A stretch of 64,000 nt of DNA from G963665925 sp963676345 (GTDB lineage: Bacteria > Bacillota > Clostridia > Peptostreptococcales > Acidaminobacteraceae), in contig CAXXTS010000006.1 in NCBI GenBank assembly GCA_963676345.2, positions 682,001-746,000 of the forward strand, given 5' to 3'. A program made the translations under genes and the position numbers. The notes beneath the pieces were generated by a model, which saw only the letters and a program-made list of their open reading frames with translations, was not told the DNA's origin and ran no database searches. This document shows, in pieces, positions 36,366-46,117 of this stretch; positions within the stretch are counted from its first letter, which is position 1; each line of letters begins with the position of its first letter.

Positions 36366-37706
36366 ATGGCGCAAATTAAAGTAGATTTATCAAAAGCAAG
36401 TATTCAAGAGTCGGAAGTAAATGGTCTTCAAGACCGCATAACAGAGGCACATAAAATGCTGCATGCGGGTACTGGAAAGGGCAATGACTTCATCGGATGG
36501 GTAGACTTACCTGTTCAATACGACAAAGAAGAGTTTGACCGTGTCAAGGCTGCTGCTCAGAGAATTCAGGACAGTGCAGATGTACTTATTGTTATCGGTA
36601 TTGGAGGTTCTTACCTTGGTGCGCGTGCTGCAATTGAAGCACTAACGCATTCTTTCTACAACACCCTGCCCAAAGAAGAACGGAAAACACCTGAGGTGTA
36701 CTTCGCGGGGAACAGCATCAGTGGGAAATATCTGTCAGACCTAATTGATGTGATTCAGAACAAGGACGTCTGCCTGAATGTTATCTCAAAATCTGGAACA
36801 ACAACAGAGCCGGCAATTGCTTTTAGAATTTTAAAAGGCTATGTAGAAGAGAAATATGGAAAAGAAGAAGCAAAAAATAGAATTTTTGCAACAACCGATA
36901 AAGAAAAAGGTGCTCTGAGAACACTTGCTGATCAGGAAGGCTATGAAACCTTTGTCATTCCAGACGATGTTGGTGGACGTTATTCGATCCTGACGCCTGT
37001 TGGACTGCTTCCAATCGCGGTTGCAGGGATTGATATCGATGCAATGATGCACGGTGCCCTTGAAGGCTGCAAAGAATATGAAAATCCAAAGCTTTCAGAG
37101 AATACTTGCTACCAGTATGCTGCAGCGAGAAACCTCCTGTATACAGGTGGTAAGAAAATTGAGGTTATGGTGAACTATGAACCTTCAATGGCTTATATCT
37201 CAGAGTGGTGGAAGCAGTTATACGGTGAGAGTGATGGTAAAGATGGCAAGGGGCTGTTCCCTGCATCGGTTAACTTCTCAGCAGATTTACACTCAATGGG
37301 TCAATATATTCAAGACGGTGAAAGACATCTGTTTGAGACAGTGCTTAATGTTGAAAAAGCAGAGCGTGACATTCAAGTGCCGTTTGATGAAGCCAACCTA
37401 GACAATTTGAACTACCTAAATGAATTAACAATGGAGTTTGTTAATAAGAAGGCCTTTGAAGGCACATTGCTAGCTCATGTAGATGGCGGTGTACCAAATG
37501 TTGTTCTGGGTATTCCGGAAATGAATGCTTTCTACTATGGCAAACTGATGTACTTCTTTGAAAAAGCATGTGGCATTGGCGGCTATCTGATGGACATCAA
37601 CCCATTTGACCAGCCCGGTGTTGAAGCATATAAGAAGAACATGTTTGCCCTACTTGGCAAGCCTGGTTTTGAGGATCTAAGAGCGGAGCTTCTGAAAAAA
37701 CTATAG
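36366..37706 (+). CDS. pgi: Glucose-6-phosphate isomerase
   Basis: A 446-residue glycolytic enzyme interconverting glucose-6-phosphate and fructose-6-phosphate. Sugar-phosphate signatures IGIGGSYLGARA, ISKSGTTTEPA and GGRYSILTPVG are all present; length matches the Gram-positive form. AAGGAGTG precedes the ATG. glcK follows after 22 bases, forming a glucose-entry operon. Confidence 0.97.
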   Translation: MAQIKVDLSKASIQESEVNGLQDRITEAHKMLHAGTGKGNDFIGWVDLPVQYDKEEFDRVKAAAQRIQDSADVLIVIGIGGSYLGARAAIEALTHSFYNTLPKEERKTPEVYFAGNSISGKYLSDLIDVIQNKDVCLNVISKSGTTTEPAIAFRILKGYVEEKYGKEEAKNRIFATTDKEKGALRTLADQEGYETFVIPDDVGGRYSILTPVGLLPIAVAGIDIDAMMHGALEGCKEYENPKLSENTCYQYAAARNLLYTGGKKIEVMVNYEPSMAYISEWWKQLYGESDGKDGKGLFPASVNFSADLHSMGQYIQDGERHLFETVLNVEKAERDIQVPFDEANLDNLNYLNELTMEFVNKKAFEGTLLAHVDGGVPNVVLGIPEMNAFYYGKLMYFFEKACGIGGYLMDINPFDQPGVEAYKKNMFALLGKPGFEDLRAELLKKL

Positions 37707-37728
37707 ACACAAAAGGAGTTAGCGAATC

Positions 37729-38670
37729 ATGTATATAGGAATTGATTTAGGGGGAACAAATATTGCCGGCGGACTGGTTCGTAAAAGTGGAGACGTTGTC
37801 CAAATCAAATCTGTTCCAACAGGAAAAGAAAGAGGCTTTGAAGCAGTCGCTGAAGATATTCTTAAACTTATCAAGACCCTGATGAAAGAGGCAAAAGAGC
37901 CCATCGAGGGTGTTGGAATTGGTGTTCCAGGTGTTGTGGACAAAGACCTTTCTATGATTTTCTATTGTACCAACTTGAGCTGGTATGATAAAGATTTGGG
38001 CAAGACCCTATCCCAGGCACTCGGCATTCCTGTCTTCGTTGATAACGATGCCAATCTGGCAGCACTTGCAGAGGTTGAAGCGGGCTCTCTTAAAGGTGCT
38101 AAGGCAGCTGTTATGCTGACGCTAGGGACAGGTATTGGTGGCGGTGTTGCTGTAGATGGAAATATTCTGAGAGGGGCGCATGGTCTCGGCTCAGAGATCG
38201 GCCATATGATTATCGGTGAAAATTTCTATGACTGTAACTGTGGCAACAATGGCTGTTTTGAGACATTTTCATCAGCAACTGCGGTAATCAAGTATGCAGA
38301 GAAACTGGTTCAGGATAAAGTCTACCCTGACTCGATTCTCAATACGGTCTATAGTCAAAGGGGCCTAAATGCAAAAACGGTTATTGATGCTGCCAAAGCA
38401 GGCGACCCACTTGGCATGGATGCATTTGAGCGACTGGTCAAATATTTAGCTATTGGCGTAGTCAATATCATTAACTTGTTTGACCCTGAGAAAATTTCCT
38501 TCGGTGGAGGCGTTGCACACAGCGGTCCATTTTTACTCGATAAAGTGCGTGAAACAGTTAGCAAAATGGTGTTTATTAAAAACTTCCCGAGTGCTGAACT
38601 GGTACTGGCTGAGCTTGGAAATGACGCAGGCGTTATAGGCGCTGCAATGCTTGCGAAAACAGAATTATAG
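37729..38670 (+). CDS. glcK: ROK-family glucokinase
   Basis: A 313-residue ATP-dependent sugar kinase. It has the N-terminal phosphate loop GIDLGGTNIAGG, catalytic Asp in FVDNDANLAALAE, the ROK block LGTGIGGGVAVDG, and the zinc motif CNCGNNGCFE. No N-terminal DNA-binding domain, so it is an enzyme rather than a repressor. Co-transcribed with pgi. Confidence 0.95.
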   Translation: MYIGIDLGGTNIAGGLVRKSGDVVQIKSVPTGKERGFEAVAEDILKLIKTLMKEAKEPIEGVGIGVPGVVDKDLSMIFYCTNLSWYDKDLGKTLSQALGIPVFVDNDANLAALAEVEAGSLKGAKAAVMLTLGTGIGGGVAVDGNILRGAHGLGSEIGHMIIGENFYDCNCGNNGCFETFSSATAVIKYAEKLVQDKVYPDSILNTVYSQRGLNAKTVIDAAKAGDPLGMDAFERLVKYLAIGVVNIINLFDPEKISFGGGVAHSGPFLLDKVRETVSKMVFIKNFPSAELVLAELGNDAGVIGAAMLAKTEL

Positions 38671-38707
38671 TTTTAAAAATATGAATTTTGTGTTTAAGAC
38701 AATAATA

Positions 38708-38755
38708 GACGATTCAGAAGCGCTGGAATTACCAGTGATTTTGAATCGTCTTTAT
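38708..38755 (+). terminator. Terminator of pgi-glcK
   Basis: AGACGATTCA/TGAATCGTCT, 10-bp stem with a 24-base loop, then TTATT. Confidence 0.75.
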
Positions 38756-38833
38756 TCTTTTGGACGTATATGACGTCTCAAGCGACATGGATGACTGATA
38801 GCTTACACTGACCGTATATGATTCGGGGGAGGT

Positions 38834-38927
38834 GCGAATTATTTCATAAATTTGCTAGCGGGCATATGGGCCATAGCTGCTTTAAAGCTTTCAAAAAGAG
38901 GTATACAGATTAAAAAGTATAATTCGC
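38834..38927 (+). other. Inverted repeat in the leader of the prs-like gene
   Basis: GCGAATTAT (38834-38842) pairs with ATAATTCGC (38919-38927), enclosing about 76 bases with smaller possible hairpins. It could be a structured leader. It does not show the conserved blocks of the PRPP (ykkC 2b) riboswitch. Confidence 0.35.
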
Positions 38928-38955
38928 TTTCAAATGGACAAGGTAGGGGTTGGTT

Positions 38956-39956
38956 TTGAAAAAAGGTGAACTCAAGATATTTTATGGAACATCAGGGCGG
39001 GCGTTTTGCGCGTCGCATGAGCCGATATATGCATGTGGACACAGGAAAAACCAATGTTTTCAAATTTACAGAAGGGAATATATTTGTTAAAGTCAATGAA
39101 CCCATCAGGGAGCAGGACTTCTTTTTGGTGCATCCTATCGGACTTGATCCAAACAATGAGTTTATGGAACTTGTTTTTTGGATTGATGCAGCAAAGCGAG
39201 CCAGTGCCAGATCGGTCACGGTAATCATGCCTTATTTTTCGTATGCAAAGGCAGACAAGAAGAGATGAACCGCGTGTTTCCATAAGGGGGCGCGTTTGTG
39301 CGGATATGCTAGAAGGTGTTGGGTGCAGACCGGATTATTACAATGGATTTGCACAGCCCGCAGGTTACAAGGCTTTTTTACAAAGCCGGTGGATCATTTG
39401 TTTGCAATGCCCCTTCTTGCCAGTCGAATTGAGCAGTACGAACTGGATAATTTGGTGGTTGTCTCACCTGATGCCGGATTTGTTGCAGATGCGAGGCATT
39501 ATGCAAATCGCTTAGGCACAGGCCTTGTAATTGGTAATAAGCTCAGAGCCTGCCATGACGAAAATGCAGAGATTCTTGAAATTATTGGGGATGTAAAGGG
39601 AAAAAACTGCATTATAGTAGATGATTTTTCGATTTCAGGGGGCACCCTTTGTCACCTTGCAGAGCGCTTAAAAGAAGAAGGCGCTCAAAGAATATTTGCA
39701 TCCTTATCCCATATATTGCTGGATGAAAAAGGGGGTTAAGCGCATAGAGGAGAGTCAAATTGAGAAGTTAATCAGCACAGATTCAGTCTATAACCCTGCG
39801 GTATTAAACCATGACAAGATAGATTTGATATCTGTGGCGCCACTCTTTGCCGAAGCGGTTATGCGTATTGTTAATCGGGAATCGTTAGGGGATTTGTTCG
39901 ACAGGATTCCAGAAACCGTTTTTGAGCAGTCCCTTCTGCTGACGAAAATAGAATAG
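38956..39956 (+). pseudogene. prs: Ribose-phosphate pyrophosphokinase gene broken by five single-base insertions
   Basis: Homology to PRPP synthase runs through the whole stretch but changes frame five times, near 38996, 39263, 39317, 39353 and 39734. Each change is repaired by removing one base (four G, one A). The repaired protein reads IFYGTSGRRFARRM, TEGNIFVKVNEPI, MPYFSYAKADKK then DEPRVSIRGR, GADRIITMDLHSPQ then LQGFFTKPVDHLFAMP, and IIVDDFSISGGT (PRPP loop). All key motifs survive, with about 330 residues and a TTG start at 38956 after GGTAGGGG. As sequenced it cannot make the enzyme. Preserved motifs point to very recent damage or local sequencing error; a functional prs is presumably elsewhere if the damage is real. 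Confidence 0.88.
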
Positions 39957-39969
39957 CGTCAAAGTAAGC

Positions 39970-40025
39970 GAATATGCCTTCTGGGAGTGTGTTTTTAATG
40001 CACTTTAGGGGCATATTCTTTTTTT
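39970..40025 (+). terminator. Terminator of the prs-like gene
   Basis: GAATATGCC/GGCATATTC stem with a 31-base loop, followed by T7. Confidence 0.8.
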
Positions 40026-40186
40026 GATATTAAGCAATTTGTTGAAAATCCTTTAAAATATAAATATGTTTACAAATATGAGCTTATAAAAAGTATGTAC
40101 ACAATAAATACACGGTGCTAAAATAGCATTGAACCTGAATTGATAATACAAATTTGAGGGCATCAGCGCAAATGGAGGATTTATTT

Positions 40187-41371
40187 ATGAGATCACTATC
40201 TGAGAAGCATGCTGCGATTCAACCGTCAGTAACGCTAGCGATTACTGCTAAAGCTAAAAAGATGAAAGCGGATGGCATCGATGTACTGAGTTTTGCAGCT
40301 GGAGAGCCAGACTTCAAAACACCGAATCATATCCGTAAGGCAGCAATAGATGTAATTGAGTCCGGAAATACAGGATATACCGCTGCAAGCGGCATACCAG
40401 AACTAAAAAAAGCAATATGCCATAAACTTGAAAAAGACAATCAAGTAAAATATAAGCCAGAAAACATCGTAGTATCCAGTGGTGCAAAGCATTCGCTCTT
40501 CAACACGCTTCAGGTACTGCTAAATGAAGGCGACAGCGTTCTTTACGCTGCACCATTCTGGGTAAGTTACCCGGAACTTGTTAAAATGGCAGGTGGTGTT
40601 CCGATTCAAGTGATGACAACAGAAGCTGGCGGATTTAAATTAACGCCGGAACTGCTTGAGACTGCACGCACTGAAACAACGAAAGCCATTATTGTCAACA
40701 GTCCAAACAACCCAACAGGTACAGTGTATACAAAAGATGAGCTCAAGGCGATTGCTGAGTGGGCTGTTGAACATAAACTGTATATCATATCAGATGAGAT
40801 TTATGAAAAGCTCGTATACGGTGCTTCTCACACTTCAATGGCATCATTCTCAGAAGCTGTAAAGAAGAGAACGATAATCGTAAACGGAATGTCTAAGGCA
40901 TACGCCATGACAGGATGGAGAATTGGTTACACAGCTTCTAATCTTGAAATTGCAAAGATGATGGGCAACATTCAGTCGCATGCAACATCAAATCCAAATA
41001 CCATAGCACAATATGCTGCTTTGGAAGCCATTCAAGGTGATCAGGAACCTCTTGAAGCCATGGTTAATGAGTTTGCAGCGCGTCGTGACTTTATGGTCGA
41101 TAGAGTAAATAGCATTGAGAACCTGAGCTGTCGTAAACCTGAAGGTGCATTTTATGTAATGGTAAACATCGAGAAGTTGATTGGTAAAACGATTGGCGGA
41201 AAAGAAATCAAAGATTCAATGAGCTTCGCAGAGTATTTACTGGACGCTTCACAGGTAGCTGTAATTCCAGGTGCAGGCTTTGGTGTCGATCAGTATGTTA
41301 GACTTTCTTATGCAACGTCGATGGATAATATTATCAGAGGGCTTGACCGAATTGAGGCAGCCATAAAATAA
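40187..41371 (+). CDS. Class I pyridoxal-phosphate aminotransferase (aspartate aminotransferase type)
   Basis: A 394-residue enzyme of aminotransferase subgroup I-gamma, which moves amino groups between aspartate and 2-oxoglutarate or similar pairs. Signatures: FAAGEPDFKTP, NSPNNPTGTVYT, ISDEIYEKLVYG and the PLP lysine in GMSKAYAMTGWRIGY. I set the start at the ATG at 40187, with GGAGG 8 bases upstream; an ATG five codons earlier is less likely. Single gene with its own terminator. It could supply aspartate for the lysC pathway (inference). Confidence 0.93.
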   Translation: MRSLSEKHAAIQPSVTLAITAKAKKMKADGIDVLSFAAGEPDFKTPNHIRKAAIDVIESGNTGYTAASGIPELKKAICHKLEKDNQVKYKPENIVVSSGAKHSLFNTLQVLLNEGDSVLYAAPFWVSYPELVKMAGGVPIQVMTTEAGGFKLTPELLETARTETTKAIIVNSPNNPTGTVYTKDELKAIAEWAVEHKLYIISDEIYEKLVYGASHTSMASFSEAVKKRTIIVNGMSKAYAMTGWRIGYTASNLEIAKMMGNIQSHATSNPNTIAQYAALEAIQGDQEPLEAMVNEFAARRDFMVDRVNSIENLSCRKPEGAFYVMVNIEKLIGKTIGGKEIKDSMSFAEYLLDASQVAVIPGAGFGVDQYVRLSYATSMDNIIRGLDRIEAAIK

Positions 41372-41406
41372 GGCATTTGAAGAATTTTATATAAACCCTA
41401 CAGAAG

Positions 41407-41452
41407 TCTATGGATAACTATTTAACGATAATGGTTATCCATAGATTTTTTC
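41407..41452 (+). terminator. Terminator of the aminotransferase gene
   Basis: A perfect 12-bp stem TCTATGGATAAC/GTTATCCATAGA followed by T6. Confidence 0.9.
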
Positions 41453-41710
41453 TATATGAAAATAAATGTATTAAATGTTAAAAAAAACATTTCTTTGTTA
41501 TTAACTTAACGTATTTAAACGCATGTTGAGTACTTAAAATTCAGTTTGAATGGTTCTTCAAGAGTCGTGACCAGCATTTTAAGTTTACTTATGGTGGATT
41601 AATAAAAGTTATAGCCTATTTGATTCGTCTTACAGGATAGAGGGGGCAGAAAATCAATTTTCGCTTCTCTAGATTGATTGTTACCATAATAACGAAATTC
41701 AAGGGCCAGC
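41453..41710. other. Non-coding stretch upstream of the hydrogenase promoter
   Basis: About 260 bases, A+T-rich, without a credible gene. An AATCAA/TTGATT hairpin near 41652-41679 and GGCCAG at 41704, which could pair with CTGGCC near 41798, are the only structures noted. Confidence 0.4.
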
Positions 41711-41744
41711 CACTTTGAATGGAGGGTGTCAAAGTGGATATAAT
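41711..41744 (+). promoter_or_regulatory. Promoter of the hydrogenase operon with an overlapping palindrome
   Basis: TTGAAT, 18 bases, TATAAT (41715-41744). The inverted repeat CACTTTGA/TCAAAGTG (41711-41718 and 41729-41736) covers the -35 and spacer, a typical repressor position. A leader of about 150 bases follows before the NuoE-like start. The repeat is not a Rex box (TTGTTAA type). Confidence 0.65.
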
Positions 41745-41898
41745 TAACTAATAAGCCGGATTCCCCGTTCGCTTAAGACATTTGCAAAGAATCTTCTGGC
41801 CGTGTTTAATTGAACCCCATATAAATGCCACTGGAAGAGCAAGCGACTGGTACATGGTTAATTATTGGAAAATTCAGATAAAAAAGGAGATGTGGGAA

Positions 41899-42387
41899 AT
41901 GATGCAGATTGAAACATTATTTGAAGAGGTGGATGGCATCATGGATAAGTATGGTCGTGAGCAGTGCAACTTGATTCCAATACTGACAGATACACAGGGA
42001 CTTGTTGAGCACAACTACATACCTGAAGAAGTCATTGAATATGTAGCATGTGGTCTTGGACTTGCTACGAGTCGCGTATATGAAGTGGTGACTTTTTATG
42101 ATGCGCTCAGTGATGTGCCAAGGGGGAAGCATATTGTCCAGGTTTGTGATAGTACAGTGTGCAGACTAAACAAGAATACACATCTCGTAGATTTTTTAGA
42201 AAGAATGTTGAATGTGAAAATGGGAAATACAAGGCAGGATGGTATTGTTACACTGGAGTACACGCCTTGTTTTGGTGCGTGTGATATCTCCCCAGCTATT
42301 CGTATAGATAAGCAGGTTTACGGTAAATTGACAGAAGAAAAACTCACTAGGCTCCTTAATGAAAAAATAGGGGGTGAAAGCTGGTGA
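41899..42387 (+). CDS. NuoE-like [2Fe-2S] subunit of an electron-bifurcating hydrogenase
   Basis: A 162-residue thioredoxin-fold ferredoxin subunit. The four cluster cysteines fit the family spacing: CDSTVC (C-x4-C) and CFGAC (C-x3-C). The helical N-terminus matches NuoE/HydC. The ATG at 41899 is preceded by AAGGAG at 9 bases; upstream in-frame codons exist but lack a ribosome site. Its stop overlaps the GTG start of the NuoF-like gene (GTGA), and HydA follows, so it is the first subunit of a three-gene operon that probably couples NADH and ferredoxin oxidation to H2 formation. Confidence 0.92.
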   Translation: MMQIETLFEEVDGIMDKYGREQCNLIPILTDTQGLVEHNYIPEEVIEYVACGLGLATSRVYEVVTFYDALSDVPRGKHIVQVCDSTVCRLNKNTHLVDFLERMLNVKMGNTRQDGIVTLEYTPCFGACDISPAIRIDKQVYGKLTEEKLTRLLNEKIGGESW

Positions 42388-43646
42388 AACGTACAACAAA
42401 TTTAATTTCTAAAAATTTTAATCAGTATGATCCGCTGAATATGTCTTCTTACATGGATATTGATGGTTTCCAAGCACTTCAAAAATCATTGAAAATGGAC
42501 CCAGAAAGTATTATTGAGCAAATAGAGCGTTCGGGGCTGAGAGGAAGAGGAGGGGCGGCATACCCTACAGGAAAGAAACTCCGGCAATCCAGAGCGGTTG
42601 AAGGAGAAAGAAAATATTTGATATGTAATGCAGACGAAGGTGAGCCAGCCACGTTTAAGGACCGTTATCTTTTAGAGTTTGACCCTTATGGCATCGTAGA
42701 AGGTATGATAATCACAGCTTTTGCAGTAAGTGCCACAGAGGGGGTTATATACATCAGGGAAGAGTACGGTTACCTTGAAGAACGTATTGAAAAGGTGTTG
42801 TCTTTGTTTAGAGAGGCAAATTGGCTTGGTGATCATATTGCGGGTACAAATTTTAGTTTTGATATTAGCTTGTTTTCGGGTGCGGGTGCCTATATATGCG
42901 GTGAAGGCAGTTCGCTCATTGAGTCAATGGAAGGCAAATCTGGCAGACCGCGCATCAAACCGCCTTATACTAAGGTGAGTGGACTCAACAAAGCGCCAAC
43001 ACTTGTGCACAATGTAGAGACGCTGTCTGCAATTAAGAGCGTAATTTATCATGGGGCTAGCCATTTCGCCAAGTTTGGGACAAAAGAGAGTAAAGGAACA
43101 AAGCTCATTAGCTTATGTGGTAACGTCAATCGGCCTGGTGTATATGAAGTGCCTTTTGGAATCAGTGTGCGTGAAATTGTTGAAGATTTAGGTGAAGGGG
43201 TAAAAGACAATCGCTATGTTAAATTTTTGCAATTAGGTGGTGCTTCTGGGGCAATAATGCCGAAAGAACTGCTGGATGTGCCTTACGCGTATGAAACGCT
43301 TAAAGCAAATGGTCTGGAAATTGGTTCAGGTGCCGTACTGGTGGCTGATGACACCAATAGAATTATTGACTTTCTGGATTCTGTACAGACCTTCTTTTTA
43401 CACGAAAGCTGCGGAAAGTGCACGCCGTGCAGGGAAGGAAATCGACAGCTCAGCAACATATTGGGGCGCATGAAGACTGGTCAAGCGACTGATAAAGATG
43501 CTTCCAGTGTGGAGCGCATTGCGAACATCATGAAATATGCATCGTTCTGCGGTTTAGGAAAAACAGCACCCACAGCGGTTTTGACAGCAATCAGGTACTT
43601 CTCGGATGAATTGTTTAGCAAGGGGGATGTATATGAGAGACTGTAA
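42384..43646 (+). CDS. NuoF-like FMN/NADH-binding hydrogenase subunit
   Basis: A 420-residue flavoprotein. FMN/NAD-binding GRGGAAYPTGKK (about residues 52-64) and NADEGEPATFKDR, SLBB region and the [4Fe-4S] motif ESCGKCTPCREGNRQ are all present. It is shorter than typical HydB (about 600 residues) because it lacks both the N-terminal [2Fe-2S] extension and the C-terminal two-cluster ferredoxin domain. GTG start, overlapping the preceding stop by 4 bases; GGGGGTGAAAG is the ribosome site. Confidence 0.93.
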   Translation: MKRTTNLISKNFNQYDPLNMSSYMDIDGFQALQKSLKMDPESIIEQIERSGLRGRGGAAYPTGKKLRQSRAVEGERKYLICNADEGEPATFKDRYLLEFDPYGIVEGMIITAFAVSATEGVIYIREEYGYLEERIEKVLSLFREANWLGDHIAGTNFSFDISLFSGAGAYICGEGSSLIESMEGKSGRPRIKPPYTKVSGLNKAPTLVHNVETLSAIKSVIYHGASHFAKFGTKESKGTKLISLCGNVNRPGVYEVPFGISVREIVEDLGEGVKDNRYVKFLQLGGASGAIMPKELLDVPYAYETLKANGLEIGSGAVLVADDTNRIIDFLDSVQTFFLHESCGKCTPCREGNRQLSNILGRMKTGQATDKDASSVERIANIMKYASFCGLGKTAPTAVLTAIRYFSDELFSKGDVYERL

Positions 43647-45384
43647 AGTTACCATTGATAACAAGGAAGTATGTGTTAAGGAGGGGATAACCATCCTAGA
43701 AGCTGCAAAAGCAGCGGATATTAAAATACCGACCCTGTGCAATCATCCTGCGCTTAGTGTAAAGGCAAACTGTCGAATTTGTATGGTAGAGGCGGGGAAA
43801 GACAAACTCGTAGCAGCATGCTCAACACCTGTTTGGGACGGTATGGAAATCAAGACCAATTCCAAACGGGTTCGTGAAATTCAAAAGGGAGTTTTGGAGC
43901 TGATATTAGCAAACCATGACCAGGACTGTTTACGGTGCATACGAGGTGGACAGTGCGAGCTACAGGACCTATGTGAACGGTTCAATATATCAAGAACAGA
44001 TATTGATGATATTACACTTGGTGAGGTTACAGTGGACTCTAAGCCCATAGATCGTTCTAATCCAAGTATAGTAAGGGACTATTCTAAATGTGTGAAATGT
44101 AATAGGTGTGTTGAAGTATGTGAGTCTGTACAGGATGCTGCGGTACTGGCCGCATCGCACAGGTCAGTAGATTACGTGATTCAGCCTGCATTTGGGAAAA
44201 CCTTAGATCAGACATTATGCACCTATTGCGGACAATGTATCACAGTCTGTCCCGTTGGAGCCATTTATGAACGTGACTATATTGACAAGGTGTGGGAAGC
44301 ACTTGACCGTGAAGACTTACACGTTATTGTAGAAGTTGCGCCAGCAGTTCGGGTGGCACTAGGTGAATCGTTTGGATATGAACCAGGCACCAATGTGACT
44401 GGGAAAATTGTAGCATCTTTAAGACGACTTGGTTTTGACAAGGTATTCGATACAAATTTTACAGCAGATTTAACCATTATTGAAGAAGGGTACGAACTTC
44501 TTGATCGTATAGAAAACCAGAAAACACTCCCAATGGTGACTTCGTGTTCGCCGGGGTGGATAAACTATATGGAAGGCTTCTATCCGGACTTGATTGAGAA
44601 CATATCTACTTGTAAATCACCACAGCAAATGTTTGGGACACTCTCCAAGACATACTATGCTGAGAAAGCTCAGATTCATCCATCTAAGATATTTACGGTT
44701 TCAATCATGCCGTGCACTGCTAAAAAGTTTGAAGCCCAGAGATCGGAAATGAACACATATGGAGCCATAGATGTGGATGCAGTTTTGACAACACGTGAGC
44801 TGGCAAGAATGATCAAGATGTCAGGTGTGAACTTTAAATCCATTTCGGAAGAGCAGTTTGATGACCCATTTGGCATTACTACAGGTGCCGCCGTTATCTT
44901 CGGTTCAACAGGCGGTGTTATGGAAGCAGCTTTAAGAACGGTTTATGAAGTTGTAACGGGTGAAGGGCTTGAGGCGCTTGATTTTTACGAAGTGCGTGGT
45001 CTTGATGGCATTAAGGCAACCGAAGTAAAAATGGGTGATATGACCGTTAAAGTGGCAGTGGCTCACAGCCTGTCAAACGCTAAGAAATTGATGGAAGAAG
45101 TACGTGCAGGGGTATCTGAATACACGTTTATAGAAGTTATGGCCTGTCCAGGCGGTTGTATAGGCGGTGGCGGTCAGCCCATATCGACAGATCCAGACAT
45201 AAGAGAAAAGAGAATGCGTGGCATATACAACATTGACCGGCACAAGGTGCTTAGAAAATCACATGAGAATCCTGCAATTGTGAAGCTGTATGAATCCTAT
45301 CTGGGTAAGCCGAATAGCCATAAGGCACATGAACTGCTTCATACACATTATGAAGCTAAAGCCATAACCAGGGTGAAGGTCTAG
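43633..45384 (+). CDS. hydA: [FeFe] hydrogenase large subunit
   Basis: A 583-residue catalytic subunit that makes or oxidises H2. N-terminal [2Fe-2S] domain (CNHPALSVKANCRICMVE), His-Cys cluster segment (CLRCIRGGQCELQDLC), two [4Fe-4S] motifs (CVKCNRCVEVC, CTYCGQCITVCP), then the H-cluster domain with L1 TSCSPGW, L2 MPCTAKKFE and L3 EVMACPGGCIGGGGQP. Complete C-terminal small-subunit domain. The ATG at 43633 follows AGGGGG and overlaps the NuoF-like gene by 14 bases. The maturation genes hydE, hydF and hydG are not in the window. Confidence 0.97.
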   Translation: MRDCKVTIDNKEVCVKEGITILEAAKAADIKIPTLCNHPALSVKANCRICMVEAGKDKLVAACSTPVWDGMEIKTNSKRVREIQKGVLELILANHDQDCLRCIRGGQCELQDLCERFNISRTDIDDITLGEVTVDSKPIDRSNPSIVRDYSKCVKCNRCVEVCESVQDAAVLAASHRSVDYVIQPAFGKTLDQTLCTYCGQCITVCPVGAIYERDYIDKVWEALDREDLHVIVEVAPAVRVALGESFGYEPGTNVTGKIVASLRRLGFDKVFDTNFTADLTIIEEGYELLDRIENQKTLPMVTSCSPGWINYMEGFYPDLIENISTCKSPQQMFGTLSKTYYAEKAQIHPSKIFTVSIMPCTAKKFEAQRSEMNTYGAIDVDAVLTTRELARMIKMSGVNFKSISEEQFDDPFGITTGAAVIFGSTGGVMEAALRTVYEVVTGEGLEALDFYEVRGLDGIKATEVKMGDMTVKVAVAHSLSNAKKLMEEVRAGVSEYTFIEVMACPGGCIGGGGQPISTDPDIREKRMRGIYNIDRHKVLRKSHENPAIVKLYESYLGKPNSHKAHELLHTHYEAKAITRVKV

Positions 45385-45452
45385 ATATTGTGTGTGATGG
45401 CCCAAAAGATAAATTCAAGTAAGGAATGCAGCGTCAGGGGAGGGCGCATAAT

Positions 45453-45482
45453 AAAAAAGAGTGTCAGAAGACACTCTTTTTT
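45453..45482. terminator. Bidirectional terminator after hydA
   Basis: A perfect AAAAAAGAGTGTC/GACACTCTTTTTT hairpin with loop AGAA, shared with the convergent DUF1097 gene. Confidence 0.92.
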
Positions 45483-45966
45483 ATGCTTTTTGTTGTTTAA
45501 TTGTTTTTAGTCGCTTTGTAGACTTATGAATCAAGTCTGTCAAAGCCTCCAGCGATACGCCGTAAATTGCCCCACACAGCAAACCTGCAATTGCTGTTGT
45601 ATAGTTACCGGCAATACCATACGTAACAAAACAGCCTATAAATGCCGTAGGAATGACACTAAATACACCGATTTGTGATTGCCAGCACATCATGAACGAG
45701 ATGGCGCCAGCCGTTAAAGCACCCATGCTTGCAATTGGAAATGCACTGCAAAGGGCTATCGCAGCAGTGGCCCACATGACTCCGGATAGATTACCAAAGA
45801 CAGATTTTATTGCGCCATCAAGCTTTCCGCCGCCCGCGAAAAAACTTGTGCATCCTGCAAATCCAATCCAAGCAGGGATGTCGAGTAGCGCACTGATTTC
45901 AATCCAACCTGCTGCTAAAACAGCCGCAGCGATGGACATTGACATGGTATAACTGATGGTGATCAT
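45481..45966 (-). CDS. DUF1097-family membrane protein
   Basis: A 161-residue protein with about five membrane helices, similar in layout to E. coli YcdZ: an N-terminal helix ending in a Trp, then the CTSFFAGGGKLDGAIKS motif, a central IALCSAFPIASMGALTAG helix pair and a basic C-terminal tail. Function of the family is unknown. Start uncertain: the ATG at 45966 has GGGAGG directly against it, while another ATG seven codons in has this site too far upstream. The repeat element at 46.1-46.4 kb lies upstream on the same strand. Confidence 0.75.
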   Translation of the reverse strand: MITISYTMSMSIAAAVLAAGWIEISALLDIPAWIGFAGCTSFFAGGGKLDGAIKSVFGNLSGVMWATAAIALCSAFPIASMGALTAGAISFMMCWQSQIGVFSVIPTAFIGCFVTYGIAGNYTTAIAGLLCGAIYGVSLEALTDLIHKSTKRLKTIKQQKA

Positions 45967-46117
45967 CCTCCCTGTTCATACTGTGATCGCCGAGTTTATA
46001 ACTCGGTATCGGGGGAGATATATCATTATAACATGATGTGTTTATGAAAAGTAGTGAAGGGGTAAGAGGCGGAATTATTTGAAAATTCAACGCGAATCCG
46101 AGTGTTTTTTTGAGGTG

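Noticed and set aside
38834..38927. A PRPP riboswitch upstream of the prs-like gene
   Set aside because: There is an inverted repeat, but the conserved ykkC-type bases are not present.
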